64,000 nucleotides of DNA from Euglena gracilis. Its lineage: Eukaryota; Euglenida; Euglenophyceae; Euglenales. The stretch spans positions 36,650,444-36,714,443 of the forward strand of contig CP154956.1 in NCBI GenBank assembly GCA_039621445.1. Direction: 5' to 3'. Positions 50,881 through 60,148 of this stretch are shown here, piece by piece. The stretch's first letter is position 1. Each line of letters begins with the position of its first letter. The notes under the pieces are model-generated. The model searched no databases. It worked only from the letters and a program-made list of their open reading frames with translations, and had not been told where the DNA came from. Position numbers and translations under genes: made by a program.

Positions 50881-51851
50881 CTGGTTGCAAAACAATCCCG
50901 TTCCGCCTTAACCCGAAATTCCTTCTCAATTTCCTCCATACAAACTTTCCTAACAGCATAATCCTCCCTACGATATCCGCTTTTTCGTTCCAACACGGTT
51001 AACAAATACTCCACCAGTTGTTTGGGCATCCTCCATTTTTTCTGGGTGCCAACTGTCATTCCATATCCTCCCAACTTTTCTCGGTGACTCCTCCCCCCAG
51101 GAATCAAATTCGGGCAGGTCTGGCCATCACAAAGTTTGTTTTGTAGCTTGCTCAGATTTTCGCTCCCCCAGATTCGGGTGGGCTTTTGATATCCCCAATC
51201 TGAAAATTGACAATAATCAACATCGACAAAAGTCAGATTTTGAACACAGGGTCTTTTCCGCAAAAGTCCATGACGGGGATTTTCAATCCACCACAATTTT
51301 GGCTTGAAATATTCGACAATCTCCAAAGTTTTTTTGACCAGCCGATCTGCCCCCTCCAAATTTCTGACTCCCAATGTTTTGGCCAAGCTATATTCTGTAC
51401 AGGGCACCCCCGCAGCGATGATCTGAAAATATCCGGGGGGGTACCTCCAATATCTCCACTCCAAAATATTTGCACAGTGGGTTGGGTTAAATCTGGGGTT
51501 TATGTCCACTGACACAACCTTAAACCCCTGCTCTCTCAGGCAATCCCCAACCGAGCCTTTACCGCAAAAAAGGTCTAAAGCTCTTTTCTTTACGGAAGGC
51601 TGTGCACGACCTCTTATGAGGTCTGGTTTTTTACAGATTTGGGCTGAATCACAGATTTGCACGTCACGCACGCACACACCCGACACACTGGACACACCTT
51701 GCGCAAAGGTCTCCTGGGATGGCAGATTTTTCATCGTGTTTTCACTCGCACGAGATTTTTCATGCCATTTGGGAGTTGCGTATGTCTTTGTGTGGGGCTG
51801 GGTATGCGAGCCCGGGGCGGCTCCCGCCCCCAACGGTCCACCCCGGCTATC
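50841..51851 (-). CDS. Gy-B cytosine-5 DNA methyltransferase plus start of Dam-like domain
   Basis: Lies in the same frame as gag, directly after TAG (51,852-51,854). Motifs in order: RALDLFCGKGSVGDCLREQG (motif I, SAM binding, about 51,530-51,590), VVSVDINPRFNPTHCANILE (motif II-III region), IIAAGVPCTEYSLAKTLG (motif IV with catalytic Cys, about 51,375-51,420), KLWWIENPRHG (motif VI), YCQFSDWGYQKPTRIWGS (motif VIII). About 230 residues in all, a compact Dcm/phage-type enzyme with a short or no target-recognition domain. The C-terminus begins the Dam-like domain (AERDCFATSQNARCEKF) before a frameshift near 50,865. Predicted to methylate cytosines in DNA. All core motifs are present, so it may be active. 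Its target sequence cannot be read from the sequence. Confidence 0.88.
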   Translation of the reverse strand, partial: DSRGGPLGAGAAPGSHTQPHTKTYATPKWHEKSRASENTMKNLPSQETFAQGVSSVSGVCVRDVQICDSAQICKKPDLIRGRAQPSVKKRALDLFCGKGSVGDCLREQGFKVVSVDINPRFNPTHCANILEWRYWRYPPGYFQIIAAGVPCTEYSLAKTLGVRNLEGADRLVKKTLEIVEYFKPKLWWIENPRHGLLRKRPCVQNLTFVDVDYCQFSDWGYQKPTRIWGSENLSKLQNKLCDGQTCPNLIPGGRSHREKLGGYGMTVGTQKKWRMPKQLVEYLLTVLERKSGYRREDYAVRKVCMEEIEKEFRVKAERDCFATSQNARCEKFLRGG

Positions 51852-53861
51852 CTAGCAACGGTTTCCTTTCCCCCTTCCTTTTCCTTTGCCTTTTCCACCA
51901 TCCTGGCCCTTTCCCCTAGACCAGTCATTTCCATTGTTTCCTTTCCCCCAAGAATTGTTTCCTTTGCCCTTGCCTTTGCCTTTGCCTTTGCCACCACCAG
52001 ACTGTGAATCAAAATTCTGTTGATTTGAGTGCCACCACTGATTTCCCTGAAAATTGGCATTGGCATTGGAATTCCACCCAGAATCATTTCTCCATCCCCC
52101 CCCATTGCCAAATTGAGATTGCTGGGGGGGTGGCAATGACTGTGATCGAACCACTGGCACTGGATTTTGCACGGGGGGGTTCACGTTTGCATTGGTCGCA
52201 GGAGCTGCCACCTGTGAATCTGATTTTCCAACGGACGGTTTTGCCACCGTTTCGCCCCCCTTTGCTGACCGTGTTGGGGAGGGTGTCCTGGACCCCTTGG
52301 CCCGATCTGCCTTAGCAGACCTGGCCCTCCGGTTTCCAAATGCATTTGGCTCCCTGGAACTGTGTATCATGTCTTGAGAATCCCTGGATGACAATTTTCG
52401 CTCAACAAAACGGAAAATTTCTTCAACTCCCATTTTTGGCTGTTCCTCCACAATTTTGATCCTTTTATCCGTGCCTGTGATTGGTTTCCCACTGACCTCT
52501 TTCAGTTTGTCGCAAATCGTAGTGTTGGGCAAAAAGACTTCGAACTCCAGCGGTGAAACTTTCGAAACCTTGCAGGGCTTTTCCCCAGTGACACGTTCCA
52601 CAGCACAAATAATGTTTTCCTCGGTTGCAGGCACTCCAGGGTACATTTTGACTTTCGGTCCACATGTTGATTTCCTTTCCTCCTCCTCGGCAACCCAATG
52701 CAAAATGAAATTTGGCAGTTTTCCTTTGACCAGCCTTTCTGCCTCATCGTCAGTGGCGCCTTTCACCTGTCTCCAGGCTATTCTGAAATTTATGACAAAG
52801 TCTCGCCATTCCCGTACGGTAATTTTCCCTTGGTTCACGAGGTTCACATCATACCATTTTTTTCTGGCACAGGTGTGCTGGGATCCAGCATATTTCCCTT
52901 CAAGCCTGTCAAATTCCTCCTCGAAAGATGTTTTTCCGTTCAATTCCGTTCGGAATTGCAATTCCTTTTGATTTGTGTCGTCCAGCGTCATTGCAAAAAG
53001 CTGAAGTTTGAGTGAATCAGTCATATGTCCGTTTTGCAAAGTAACCAACATCCTGAAATATTGATCCCAATCCCGCACAAAGGACGACCAGTCTTTTGGC
53101 TGTCCAGAAAAATTTGGAGCTACCAGATTTTTCATCAATTGCTGCGTTGCCACTGCATTTGATGAAACCAGCCCTGCACCTGCAGGCACTGCCCCCACAG
53201 GTCGTGCACAAACCTGCCTGACATGTGTCGCATGTGACCCTGGTTCAGCGTATTCATAGCCTTCAATTTCAACCGGATTTTTCTCAATCGCAGGTAAATC
53301 GTTGTAACCAAAAAGATCAAACTCCTCAATTTCTGAATTTCCAGCTGATTTTTCTCCCGTTTCCTTTGTCAGATCCACTGTCGCAGATTTGGCAGATTCA
53401 GCTTGCTGATTTTTCATCACCAAAAACTCAGCCTGAAATAAATCCAGCTTTTGTTGCAATTTTTTCCGCTCCTGCTGTTCTTTAAAAAGTTCACTGGACT
53501 GCTGTTGCAGTAAAACTCCAACCTGCTGTTTCATCGAATTTTCCATTTCAGCCCAAACTTTCTCAAACTGCCCCTCCCTTTCACTCAGCCTCAACCTTTC
53601 CTGCAACATTTCACTGATAATGACCTCCAAATTCCTTCTCGTTTGCAACCCCAACTCCCTTTGCACCTCCAACCGAATGGTTTCCTCACTCTTGTTAATC
53701 AGGTCACAGACTTTCTCAATGGGAAAATCTTTCCGACCCAGAAAATTCTCCAACCTCCCCAAACGGTCATTCAGAGCTTTGCTCTCTCGCTCCAGGGACT
53801 GTGAAAATTCCTTCAATTTCTCAGCCTGTGCCTGAAATTTGGCACACTCAGTCTCCCCCAA
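51852..53861 (-). CDS. gag: Gy-B gag C-terminal part: coiled coil, capsid, Gly-Lys tail
   Basis: Continues the 55,836-53,866 frame after a slip in a T7 run near 53,880. Coiled-coil helices first (SQSLERESKALNDRLGRLEN), then a capsid-like domain (NLVAPNFSGQPKDWSSFVRD, WDQYFRMLVTLQNG, about 53,050-53,130 onward, to PNFILHWVAEEEERKS), an S/R-rich linker, and a tail of GKGKGKGKGKG words (GGGKGKGKGKGKGNNSWGKG) that replaces the zinc knuckle for nucleic-acid binding. It ends at TAG in the context TGC TAG GAT AGC CGG GGT. Gy-A has CTT TAG GGA CGC CGG GGT at the same place. Confidence 0.85.
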   Translation of the reverse strand: MGETECAKFQAQAEKLKEFSQSLERESKALNDRLGRLENFLGRKDFPIEKVCDLINKSEETIRLEVQRELGLQTRRNLEVIISEMLQERLRLSEREGQFEKVWAEMENSMKQQVGVLLQQQSSELFKEQQERKKLQQKLDLFQAEFLVMKNQQAESAKSATVDLTKETGEKSAGNSEIEEFDLFGYNDLPAIEKNPVEIEGYEYAEPGSHATHVRQVCARPVGAVPAGAGLVSSNAVATQQLMKNLVAPNFSGQPKDWSSFVRDWDQYFRMLVTLQNGHMTDSLKLQLFAMTLDDTNQKELQFRTELNGKTSFEEEFDRLEGKYAGSQHTCARKKWYDVNLVNQGKITVREWRDFVINFRIAWRQVKGATDDEAERLVKGKLPNFILHWVAEEEERKSTCGPKVKMYPGVPATEENIICAVERVTGEKPCKVSKVSPLEFEVFLPNTTICDKLKEVSGKPITGTDKRIKIVEEQPKMGVEEIFRFVERKLSSRDSQDMIHSSREPNAFGNRRARSAKADRAKGSRTPSPTRSAKGGETVAKPSVGKSDSQVAAPATNANVNPPVQNPVPVVRSQSLPPPQQSQFGNGGGWRNDSGWNSNANANFQGNQWWHSNQQNFDSQSGGGKGKGKGKGKGNNSWGKGNNGNDWSRGKGQDGGKGKGKGRGKGNRC

Positions 53862-53865
53862 ACTT

Positions 53866-55836
53866 TTACATTGCTAAAAAAATGACCCCGAAACGTCCCT
53901 CCAGACCAGAGCTTAGCTCACCGACTGCAGATTTGACCTGATTAACAGCTATTTCCTGCTGTTTTCCCTTCTCCCCCACTTGTTGCACCACCACGTGCAT
54001 CTCCCCCACAGATTTTTCCAAAATCGACAGCTTCTGAGAAAAATCCCTCTCATTTTTTCTCAACCCCTCAACCTGGGCCTCAAAAAACGAGTTTACTCCA
54101 TCCTCCACTTTCTTCACTTTTTCAGCAAACTGCCGTTCCATTTCCACACTCAACAAATGCCTTTGGCATTGGGCCAGATTTTGCACCATTTCACCATTTT
54201 GCTGAAACTGCAAAAGCAAGTCGTTTACAGTTGCACTCAGTTCAGCCTGAATTTCACGTTTCACCATGGCAATGTGATCAGCCATTCGCCCATCATGCAT
54301 GCCCAATGCCTCATTGACCAGATTCAATGTCTGCCCCTGTGACATGGCCAATGCCTGATTTAGCCTGTTTTCTGCCTCCCCCACCAGATTTTCAGCCGTT
54401 TTTTCAGGATTTTTTCCTTCCTGCACCAAAAGTCTGCCATGTAAACATTCAATTTTGCAACTGATTTCTTCACCCCAGTTGTTCCAATCATCATCAGATT
54501 GGCCATAGCCCGATTCCATTTCCACATCATGCTGATTTTCAGGGTTTTCGGACCCCGTTTCTGCAGAAAAACTGGTGTTTGGCTGTAAATTCTGTGGCTG
54601 GGTCTGTGGAAAATCTGGCTGAATTGGCTGAAAAATCTGGGCTGGGCCTGTGTTTGAAGACACTGTTAACGCTGGCTGAAAAACCTGCCCATGCATCTGG
54701 GCTGGTCCCATGATTGCTGGAACAGATGACTCAGCCGAAAACTGCTGGGCTGGCTGAAAAACCTGCAGCTGGGCTGCAGCTGGCTGTGCTGACTGCGGTT
54801 CTGAACTCCGTGTTAACAGCAATGGTTCTGGCTGGGCTGTTAAACACAAAATTTTTTGTTCTGGCCCTGGGCTGCTGTCTCGTGATGACACAGAAATTTG
54901 CTGAAAACCTGAAAAATTTACTGGCCACATGCCAGCAGCTTTCATTTTCTGCATAACCATTTCCTGAATTATGGCGTTTTCAGTCTGTATTTCCTCCTCT
55001 GTTTCGCTTTCGCAAGCTGGGGGGTCTGGTTCCTCATCACTGCTGTGCAGTGGAACCAGCTGAAAATTTTCTGGCCCTGCCACTGTAATGGGCCTTATGC
55101 ATGTAATTAACCCCCTCTCCGAATCAGAATCAGATTCTGATTCCTGTGTCGTTTCTGAAAATTCTGAAGACGATAACGTTTCTGCAGCCTGAAAATTGTT
55201 TTCTGCCACAGATTCCATCATGATTTGCAATGATGCCACAGGTTCTGAAAACTGGGCTGCAGAAAATTCAGTTTCCTTTTCGTTCTGAAAACAGCTTTCT
55301 GCCACAGATCTCAGAAAATTTTCATCACAATCTGAAATTCGGACAGATTGACCTGAAAACGAGCAGATTTGTGCAGATTCTTCTGAAAATTCACAGACAA
55401 CTGGGTTGGTGAAACTGCCCTCGTGTACCATTCTGTTGACACAGCCAACAGAACAATCCTCTGTGACCGTGTTGACCGTCTCTGAAAAATTTTCACTGAC
55501 AGAGTCAGTGAAACTGCCTCTGCTTACCATGTTCGCCGGCCCCACCCCCTGTGCGCCGCCGGTCGCCCCCGCGACCGGCGAGTCCCGGTGGGCCGAGGGC
55601 CCGGGGGGTCCTCGCCGTCGTGGCAAACCACCAACAGCCGGGGGGTGGGTGTTTCCGGGGTGGGGCCTGCGCTTTCTCCGAGGGTTGGTGGGCTCAAGCC
55701 AACCCCCGTTTGTTTCACTCAGGTATTTTCCCCAACCCCAGCCGGTGCGTAGGATCGTTTTTTCAAGGGTTTCCGAAATTTTAGTAAAAAACGAAAAATC
55801 TGCCATTTGCAATGAAATCGAACTTTTCTCTCTCAA
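53866..55836 (-). CDS. gag: Gy-B gag N-terminal part
   Basis: Starts inside the 5' LTR with MADFSFFTKISETLEKTILR, crosses the LTR end and primer-binding site in frame (GVGPANMVSRGSFTDSVSEN), and continues as a long acidic, Ser/Gln-rich region (ETTQESESDSDSERGL; repeated AQPAAAQLQVFQPA and FQP words), then coiled coil (VEMERQFAEKVKKVEDGVNS; RNERDFSQKLSI-like heptads). The frame is lost near 53,880. The homologous Gy-A region has the same order but little identity, so the N-terminus evolves fast. No domain is recognised beyond the coiled coil. Confidence 0.8.
   Translation of the reverse strand: MREKSSISLQMADFSFFTKISETLEKTILRTGWGWGKYLSETNGGWLEPTNPRRKRRPHPGNTHPPAVGGLPRRRGPPGPSAHRDSPVAGATGGAQGVGPANMVSRGSFTDSVSENFSETVNTVTEDCSVGCVNRMVHEGSFTNPVVCEFSEESAQICSFSGQSVRISDCDENFLRSVAESCFQNEKETEFSAAQFSEPVASLQIMMESVAENNFQAAETLSSSEFSETTQESESDSDSERGLITCIRPITVAGPENFQLVPLHSSDEEPDPPACESETEEEIQTENAIIQEMVMQKMKAAGMWPVNFSGFQQISVSSRDSSPGPEQKILCLTAQPEPLLLTRSSEPQSAQPAAAQLQVFQPAQQFSAESSVPAIMGPAQMHGQVFQPALTVSSNTGPAQIFQPIQPDFPQTQPQNLQPNTSFSAETGSENPENQHDVEMESGYGQSDDDWNNWGEEISCKIECLHGRLLVQEGKNPEKTAENLVGEAENRLNQALAMSQGQTLNLVNEALGMHDGRMADHIAMVKREIQAELSATVNDLLLQFQQNGEMVQNLAQCQRHLLSVEMERQFAEKVKKVEDGVNSFFEAQVEGLRKNERDFSQKLSILEKSVGEMHVVVQQVGEKGKQQEIAVNQVKSAVGELSSGLEGRFGVIFLAM
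55517..55529 (-). other. Primer-binding-like site of Gy-B
   Basis: On the minus strand TGGTAAGCAGAGG follows the LTR end (GCGAACA) with no gap. It is inside the gag frame (MVSRG). Confidence 0.65.
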
Positions 55837-56380
55837 ATCTCACTTTTCTCTCTTTCTCTCTCTCACACTCTCTTGTAAACACCAACCCATAAACCAACCC
55901 ACTGAATCTGAAATGAATCCCAACCCACTGGAGAAGCAAACACACTGTTGGAAATCTGTGAGAGTGACTGAATGTGATGAAAAAACAACCTGGGGCAAGG
56001 AAGAGGGGTATAGGGTTTAGTATAGGCTGTAGGGTAACGCTCGGGCTGTGGTTGATGGCGGTGTTGTAGGGTCTCCTTCTTGATTTCAATACCAATTTGA
56101 CTTCAATGACTCCACCAACAATGTAATGACCAACAATGTAATTGCCAATTCCAATTCAACAATGTGATTGATCAAATCCAATTCAATGTATTTCCTCTTT
56201 GCCAAATGATGGGGAAAACCCCTCAAGTTCTGTGAACAAAAAGAATTTGAAAGGTCTTTGAAATTTGACCCGCTTCCAATTTGTGTCGCGGGTTTTTGTA
56301 ACTGATTGGCTGTTACCCGCGACTTTGGAATTTGTGCTTTCTGGCAATTTTTGGCTGCCGGCGAAAGCCGGCGGCCGACA
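55530..56380 (-). repeat. 5' LTR of Gy-B
   Basis: TGTCGGCCGCC...GGCGAACA on the minus strand. Contains CT-rich runs (55,845-55,875 on the plus strand) and the gag start codon at 55,836. Confidence 0.88.
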
Positions 56381-59300
56381 GCTTGGGGATTCGGACATTC
56401 GCGAGACATATGTCCCGTGATTACACAAAAAGCACACTTTGTCCGAAACTTGGTCAGAAGAGCGCGAATAGCGCGGTTTGGATTACCGTGTAGGGGATTT
56501 GGGGTTTGTGCGCGGATAGCGCGTTTTGGAATCACTCGATGGTGATTTTGGGGAGGTAGTCCGTTGGACCGAGTGTACTGAACCGGTGGGTACACCAGCA
56601 GTGGGGTGGTGGTGATATGCCGATTCAATCTGACCCAGAAGTTGTGATAACTTCATTTGTTTGGAAACATAGTTCCATCTCTCATAGAGAGTCAAAATGT
56701 GCCTGCGAGTTCTTCGCGTTTAATTTCGTTGATGAGTTTGGGGATATAGCGCAGTAATACCGCATCAAACTGTTCTTTGATTTGCGTTTCCCCTAAATCA
56801 TCAACTTCGGCTGCCAACCCAAGCCACTTGGAGTACCACAAGACTATCGACTTCCATTTGCGGTCAGGGGGGGTGATTTGCCGCCATTTGTTTTCCAGAC
56901 TGATTCTGGAAACCAAACTGGAGCATGAGGAAGCATATTGCTCAACCAATTCCTCAAAAGAAATGCGCCTGCAAATGACTAATTGTCCGGCGCGTTCTTT
57001 TTCTTCCCTTGGGAGGCAATCAGTAAAATCCATCTTGATTACCTCCGGGTTGTCATCTTGGGTGGGTCCCTTCGAATCCCAATAATATTCCCAGTCGCGG
57101 AAAAATTGTTTCAATGTGGTGGGGTCAGCGTCCCATTGGGGCTTCACCTTGTTCGCTATCGCGATGGTGCCTTTGAAATCTTTCTGAGAAACCCGTGGCC
57201 CTTCGGTGGTATTCATGCGGGGTGGGCCCGGGTGCGAAATCGCACCATGTGCAGGTACTCCGGTGGTTGCACCAAGGGTATTGTTCGGGTAATTTTCCGA
57301 ATGCACATGGAACAAACCACTTAGTGTACCATAGGTACCATACAAATTCGGGGAATCGCGATTGCGCGAATGGTGATGTGGTTGCGCACGTGGAGGTGAC
57401 GTATCACATGGTTGCACCATTGGTGCTACTAAGCGAATTTGCTGGTGTGGGGGTGCGAATCATACCACGAATTAGTTCGGATTCCCGAATCTCTTGATTT
57501 AAGAGGGGGGTGGGTCTTGTTTTCGCTTGAAAACCCGACTCATCATCCAAAAACTCGTCCATTGGGACTGGTAATGCTAATGAGGGAACCACCGCATGAG
57601 CGGAAACGCGGTTTGGTGGCAATGTGCCTGTGGACTCGGGGATTGGTGCGCGAATGGCGCTTTTTGAGCTGGAAGATGCGGCAAGTGTGCCAACCATACC
57701 CGATTGCGGGTTTTGATGTATGGAACGCAGTTGTGCGTGAATTTGGTCGAAATTTGTTGCAAACTCATGCACACTTTGCTCCAAATGGTCAACAACCTGC
57801 CAATTGTCGGTTATCCGACCCACATCCTCCTGCAAACGCTTAATCCGCCTACAGTATGAGGGTAGCTCATCAATAGCGGGATTTTGTCGGAAATAGGCTG
57901 GAAATCTTGCGAAATCGCACAGTGTCCAAATCCTGTACTCTTGTCACCAAAGTGCGCATCGCACTGGAAATGTTCTCCAATTGTGGAGATGGCTTGCTGG
58001 GTTGGTCCGAATGCGGATCTTTGAGTTTTTCAGCCCTTGGCTGTTCCTTCAACACTGAAACTTTCGCGGATAGCGCGATAAGGTCATTTTGCAGTTTTGT
58101 GACATCCTGCTTCACCGTTTTCTCGGTGTTCATGAGACTATCACAAAATCCTTGCATGATTTGGTGATTTTCTGCACGCATTTCAGCGCAAATCTGCTCC
58201 AAGTGTGTGTCTGGGAGTGTGGTGGTAGGTGTCCGTGACGGCAATGCGCCTTGGGGTGGTGATTGCACCTGAAGCATTTATGTGCTTAATTCTTGCATGC
58301 GTTTGTGCAAATCCGCTATCGCGGTTTGAATGCCGGTGACATCCAGGATCCTACCAGCCACTTCCGCATAGCGGGTATGCAACTTGGCCAATGCGGCTTC
58401 AATGTTACCAACATCCCGTTGTAGCTGTTCGTGCAAATCGGCCATGGTGGCCTTGAGTCCGCTAATATCCGGTGTTGGTGCAAGGGTTGCCGCATTGCGG
58501 TTCTGCAAATCCGCGATTGCGGTTCGGATTTCCATTGTGTCATTTTGCCACTGTTGTTGGAAATTGTCCATTCTACTCGCGATATTCGCGATTTGGGTTT
58601 GAAAACTCGCAATTTCAGCGGGAATTTCACCACAGTGGCACGATTTCTCCTCCAATCGAGAAAGTCTCTCCTCCAATTGTTGCACATACGTGCGGCGGGC
58701 GAAACTTTCGTTGGCTTGGGCAGAAAAGTGGGAAAAATTCGCGGAGTCACCGCTCAACTGGAAAATGCGCTGTTGCGCTTCCTGAAATGCGGTTGCAAGT
58801 GTGGAGAATTGCTCCATTGTATTAAATTGTCCCAAATCGGGATTTTTGATGGGGGGTTCATGCAACTTTTGCTGCAATTGTGGAAAAATTGCCGTAATTG
58901 GCTCCAATTGATGGGATAGAGCTTGCAAACTATGTTGCATGTTGGAGAAAATCGCATCATTGCGGGATTGTGTTTCACACATGGCTTCACTCACTTTTTG
59001 GAAGTGTTGTGGCAAATGTGCCTGTAAATGTGTGTCCAAACCTTGCCGCAAAGTTGCTAGGTCCACATTGGTTGATTGAAAATTTCTTTGGCAATATTCG
59101 CCAACATCACGCACATAACTCCAAAGGTAATCCAGTTTGTGTTCTACAACCTTTTGGTTGTTTTCATCAAAATACAAAACCTTGTTAAGCGTGATAGCGC
59201 AATCCGCTACGCAAGTATGCACATGGAAAATTTGCTGCATAAGCGGGTGTTCCACTGGGAGATTTGTGACTATGCGCTGAATCACAGTAATGGGATGAGG

Positions 59301-59887
59301 GGAAAATTTTTCCAACTCTTCTGTATCACTGCTCATGGATTCTGTGGGACTTGTATAAGCGGGAACCGTCAAACGCATCTCCGGGTGCCATGGCAATGCA
59401 GGAAAAGAACCCGTGTCGGGTGGTGCGGGCAATTGTCCAATCGGACTTGTGGGGGGAAGCCTAGGGGGGAGGGCTGGAAGAAACATGGTGTTTCTAACCC
59501 ACCCTCTACAAAAAGTTGCCGTGGCGTATCCGCCTCACAGTCAAATGTGCCTATTGGCACCAGTGCGAGATCTCGCCGAGGGGAATAGGTGTTAGCCGAT
59601 CGGCTTTCCAACAAAAGGGGTTGTGCCTGTTGGGCATTGGGTTGCTCTATAGAGCTTGACACCGATAGGTGTGGGGGTGCCCATTGGGCGGGGGGAGGAT
59701 TAATCGACACAGACACCGATAGGTGTGACACACGCGGGGAAGGAGGATTACCTGTGAAATGAGTCAATGCTTGAGTACCCCTATGGGGTTGAGGATGCTC
59801 AATAGAGCTGGTCAATGATGCCGCAGGTTCAAGTCCACGTAGTGAACCAATCAATGCAGCGTAGTCAATTGGCGTTGTGCTCTGCAT
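56381..59887 (-). pseudogene. gag: Gy-C gag: coiled coil, capsid and first zinc knuckle
   Basis: Start codon at 59,887 (MQSTTPIDYAALIGSLRG) is 250 bp inside the LTR. The 402-codon frame 59,486-58,278 is mostly alpha-helical and coiled coil (FARRTYVQQLEERLSRLEEK; repeated ADLQNR/ADLHEQ/ADLHKR heptads). Further coiled coil lies at 58,277-57,870. The capsid-like domain is at 57,420-56,692 (KQFFRDWEYYWDSKG; CRRISFEELVEQYASSCSSL). The zinc knuckle KCAFCVITGHMSREC (C-x2-C-x4-H-x4-C) lies just before the Gy-B insertion. Frame changes occur near 59,480, 58,275, 57,840, 57,410 and 56,690, so this copy is not intact. Confidence 0.75.
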
Positions 59888-60136
59888 TTTTGAAGCAAAA
59901 ACAAAAAACCAAGTGTAAATTGAAATAAAAATGCAGAAACAAGTGTAAAAAGAGGGGATAGTATAAAAAGTAAGAAGAGACCCGAACTCTGAGGTTTGAA
60001 GCAGCGTATTCTGCGAACCGTCAGATGACGTGTCCGTGCGTACGGCTTTGGCCGGAAACGGCTTGTAGTGCCTGTGATCGCCTATAGGCGGCGCACCACA
60101 CGACCGTTTGCGGTCAAAAGGGTCGAAAAACCTAAA
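59888..60136. other. Gy-C 5' leader
   Basis: Short untranslated region between the primer-binding-like site and the gag start. It contains hairpins such as CGTGCGTACG and GCCTATAGGC. No coding potential seen. Confidence 0.5.
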
Positions 60137-60145
60137 CTGCTACCA
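60137..60145 (-). other. Primer-binding-like site of Gy-C
   Basis: On the minus strand TGGTAGCAG lies three or four bases after the LTR. These nine bases match the complement of an initiator tRNA-Met 3' end (CUGCUACCA). Confidence 0.55.
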
Positions 60146-60148
60146 AGC

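Larger units (their letters stand above)
44214..56380 (-). mobile_element. Gy-B: Ty3/gypsy chromodomain element with full C5 methyltransferase and Dam-like domains
   Basis: A 12.2-kb element inserted in Gy-C gag. LTRs 55,530-56,380 (5') and 44,214-45,071 (3'). GCTT on the plus strand flanks both sides. CAAGGGAGGGGG precedes the 3' LTR, identical to Gy-A. Order on the minus strand: gag, TAG, C5 methyltransferase, Dam-like, protease, RT, RNase H, integrase, chromodomain. Only three frameshifts (near 53,880, 50,865 and 48,280) and the gag-terminal TAG interrupt the coding region, and all catalytic motifs are visible. It is the better template for understanding this family. Confidence 0.9.
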
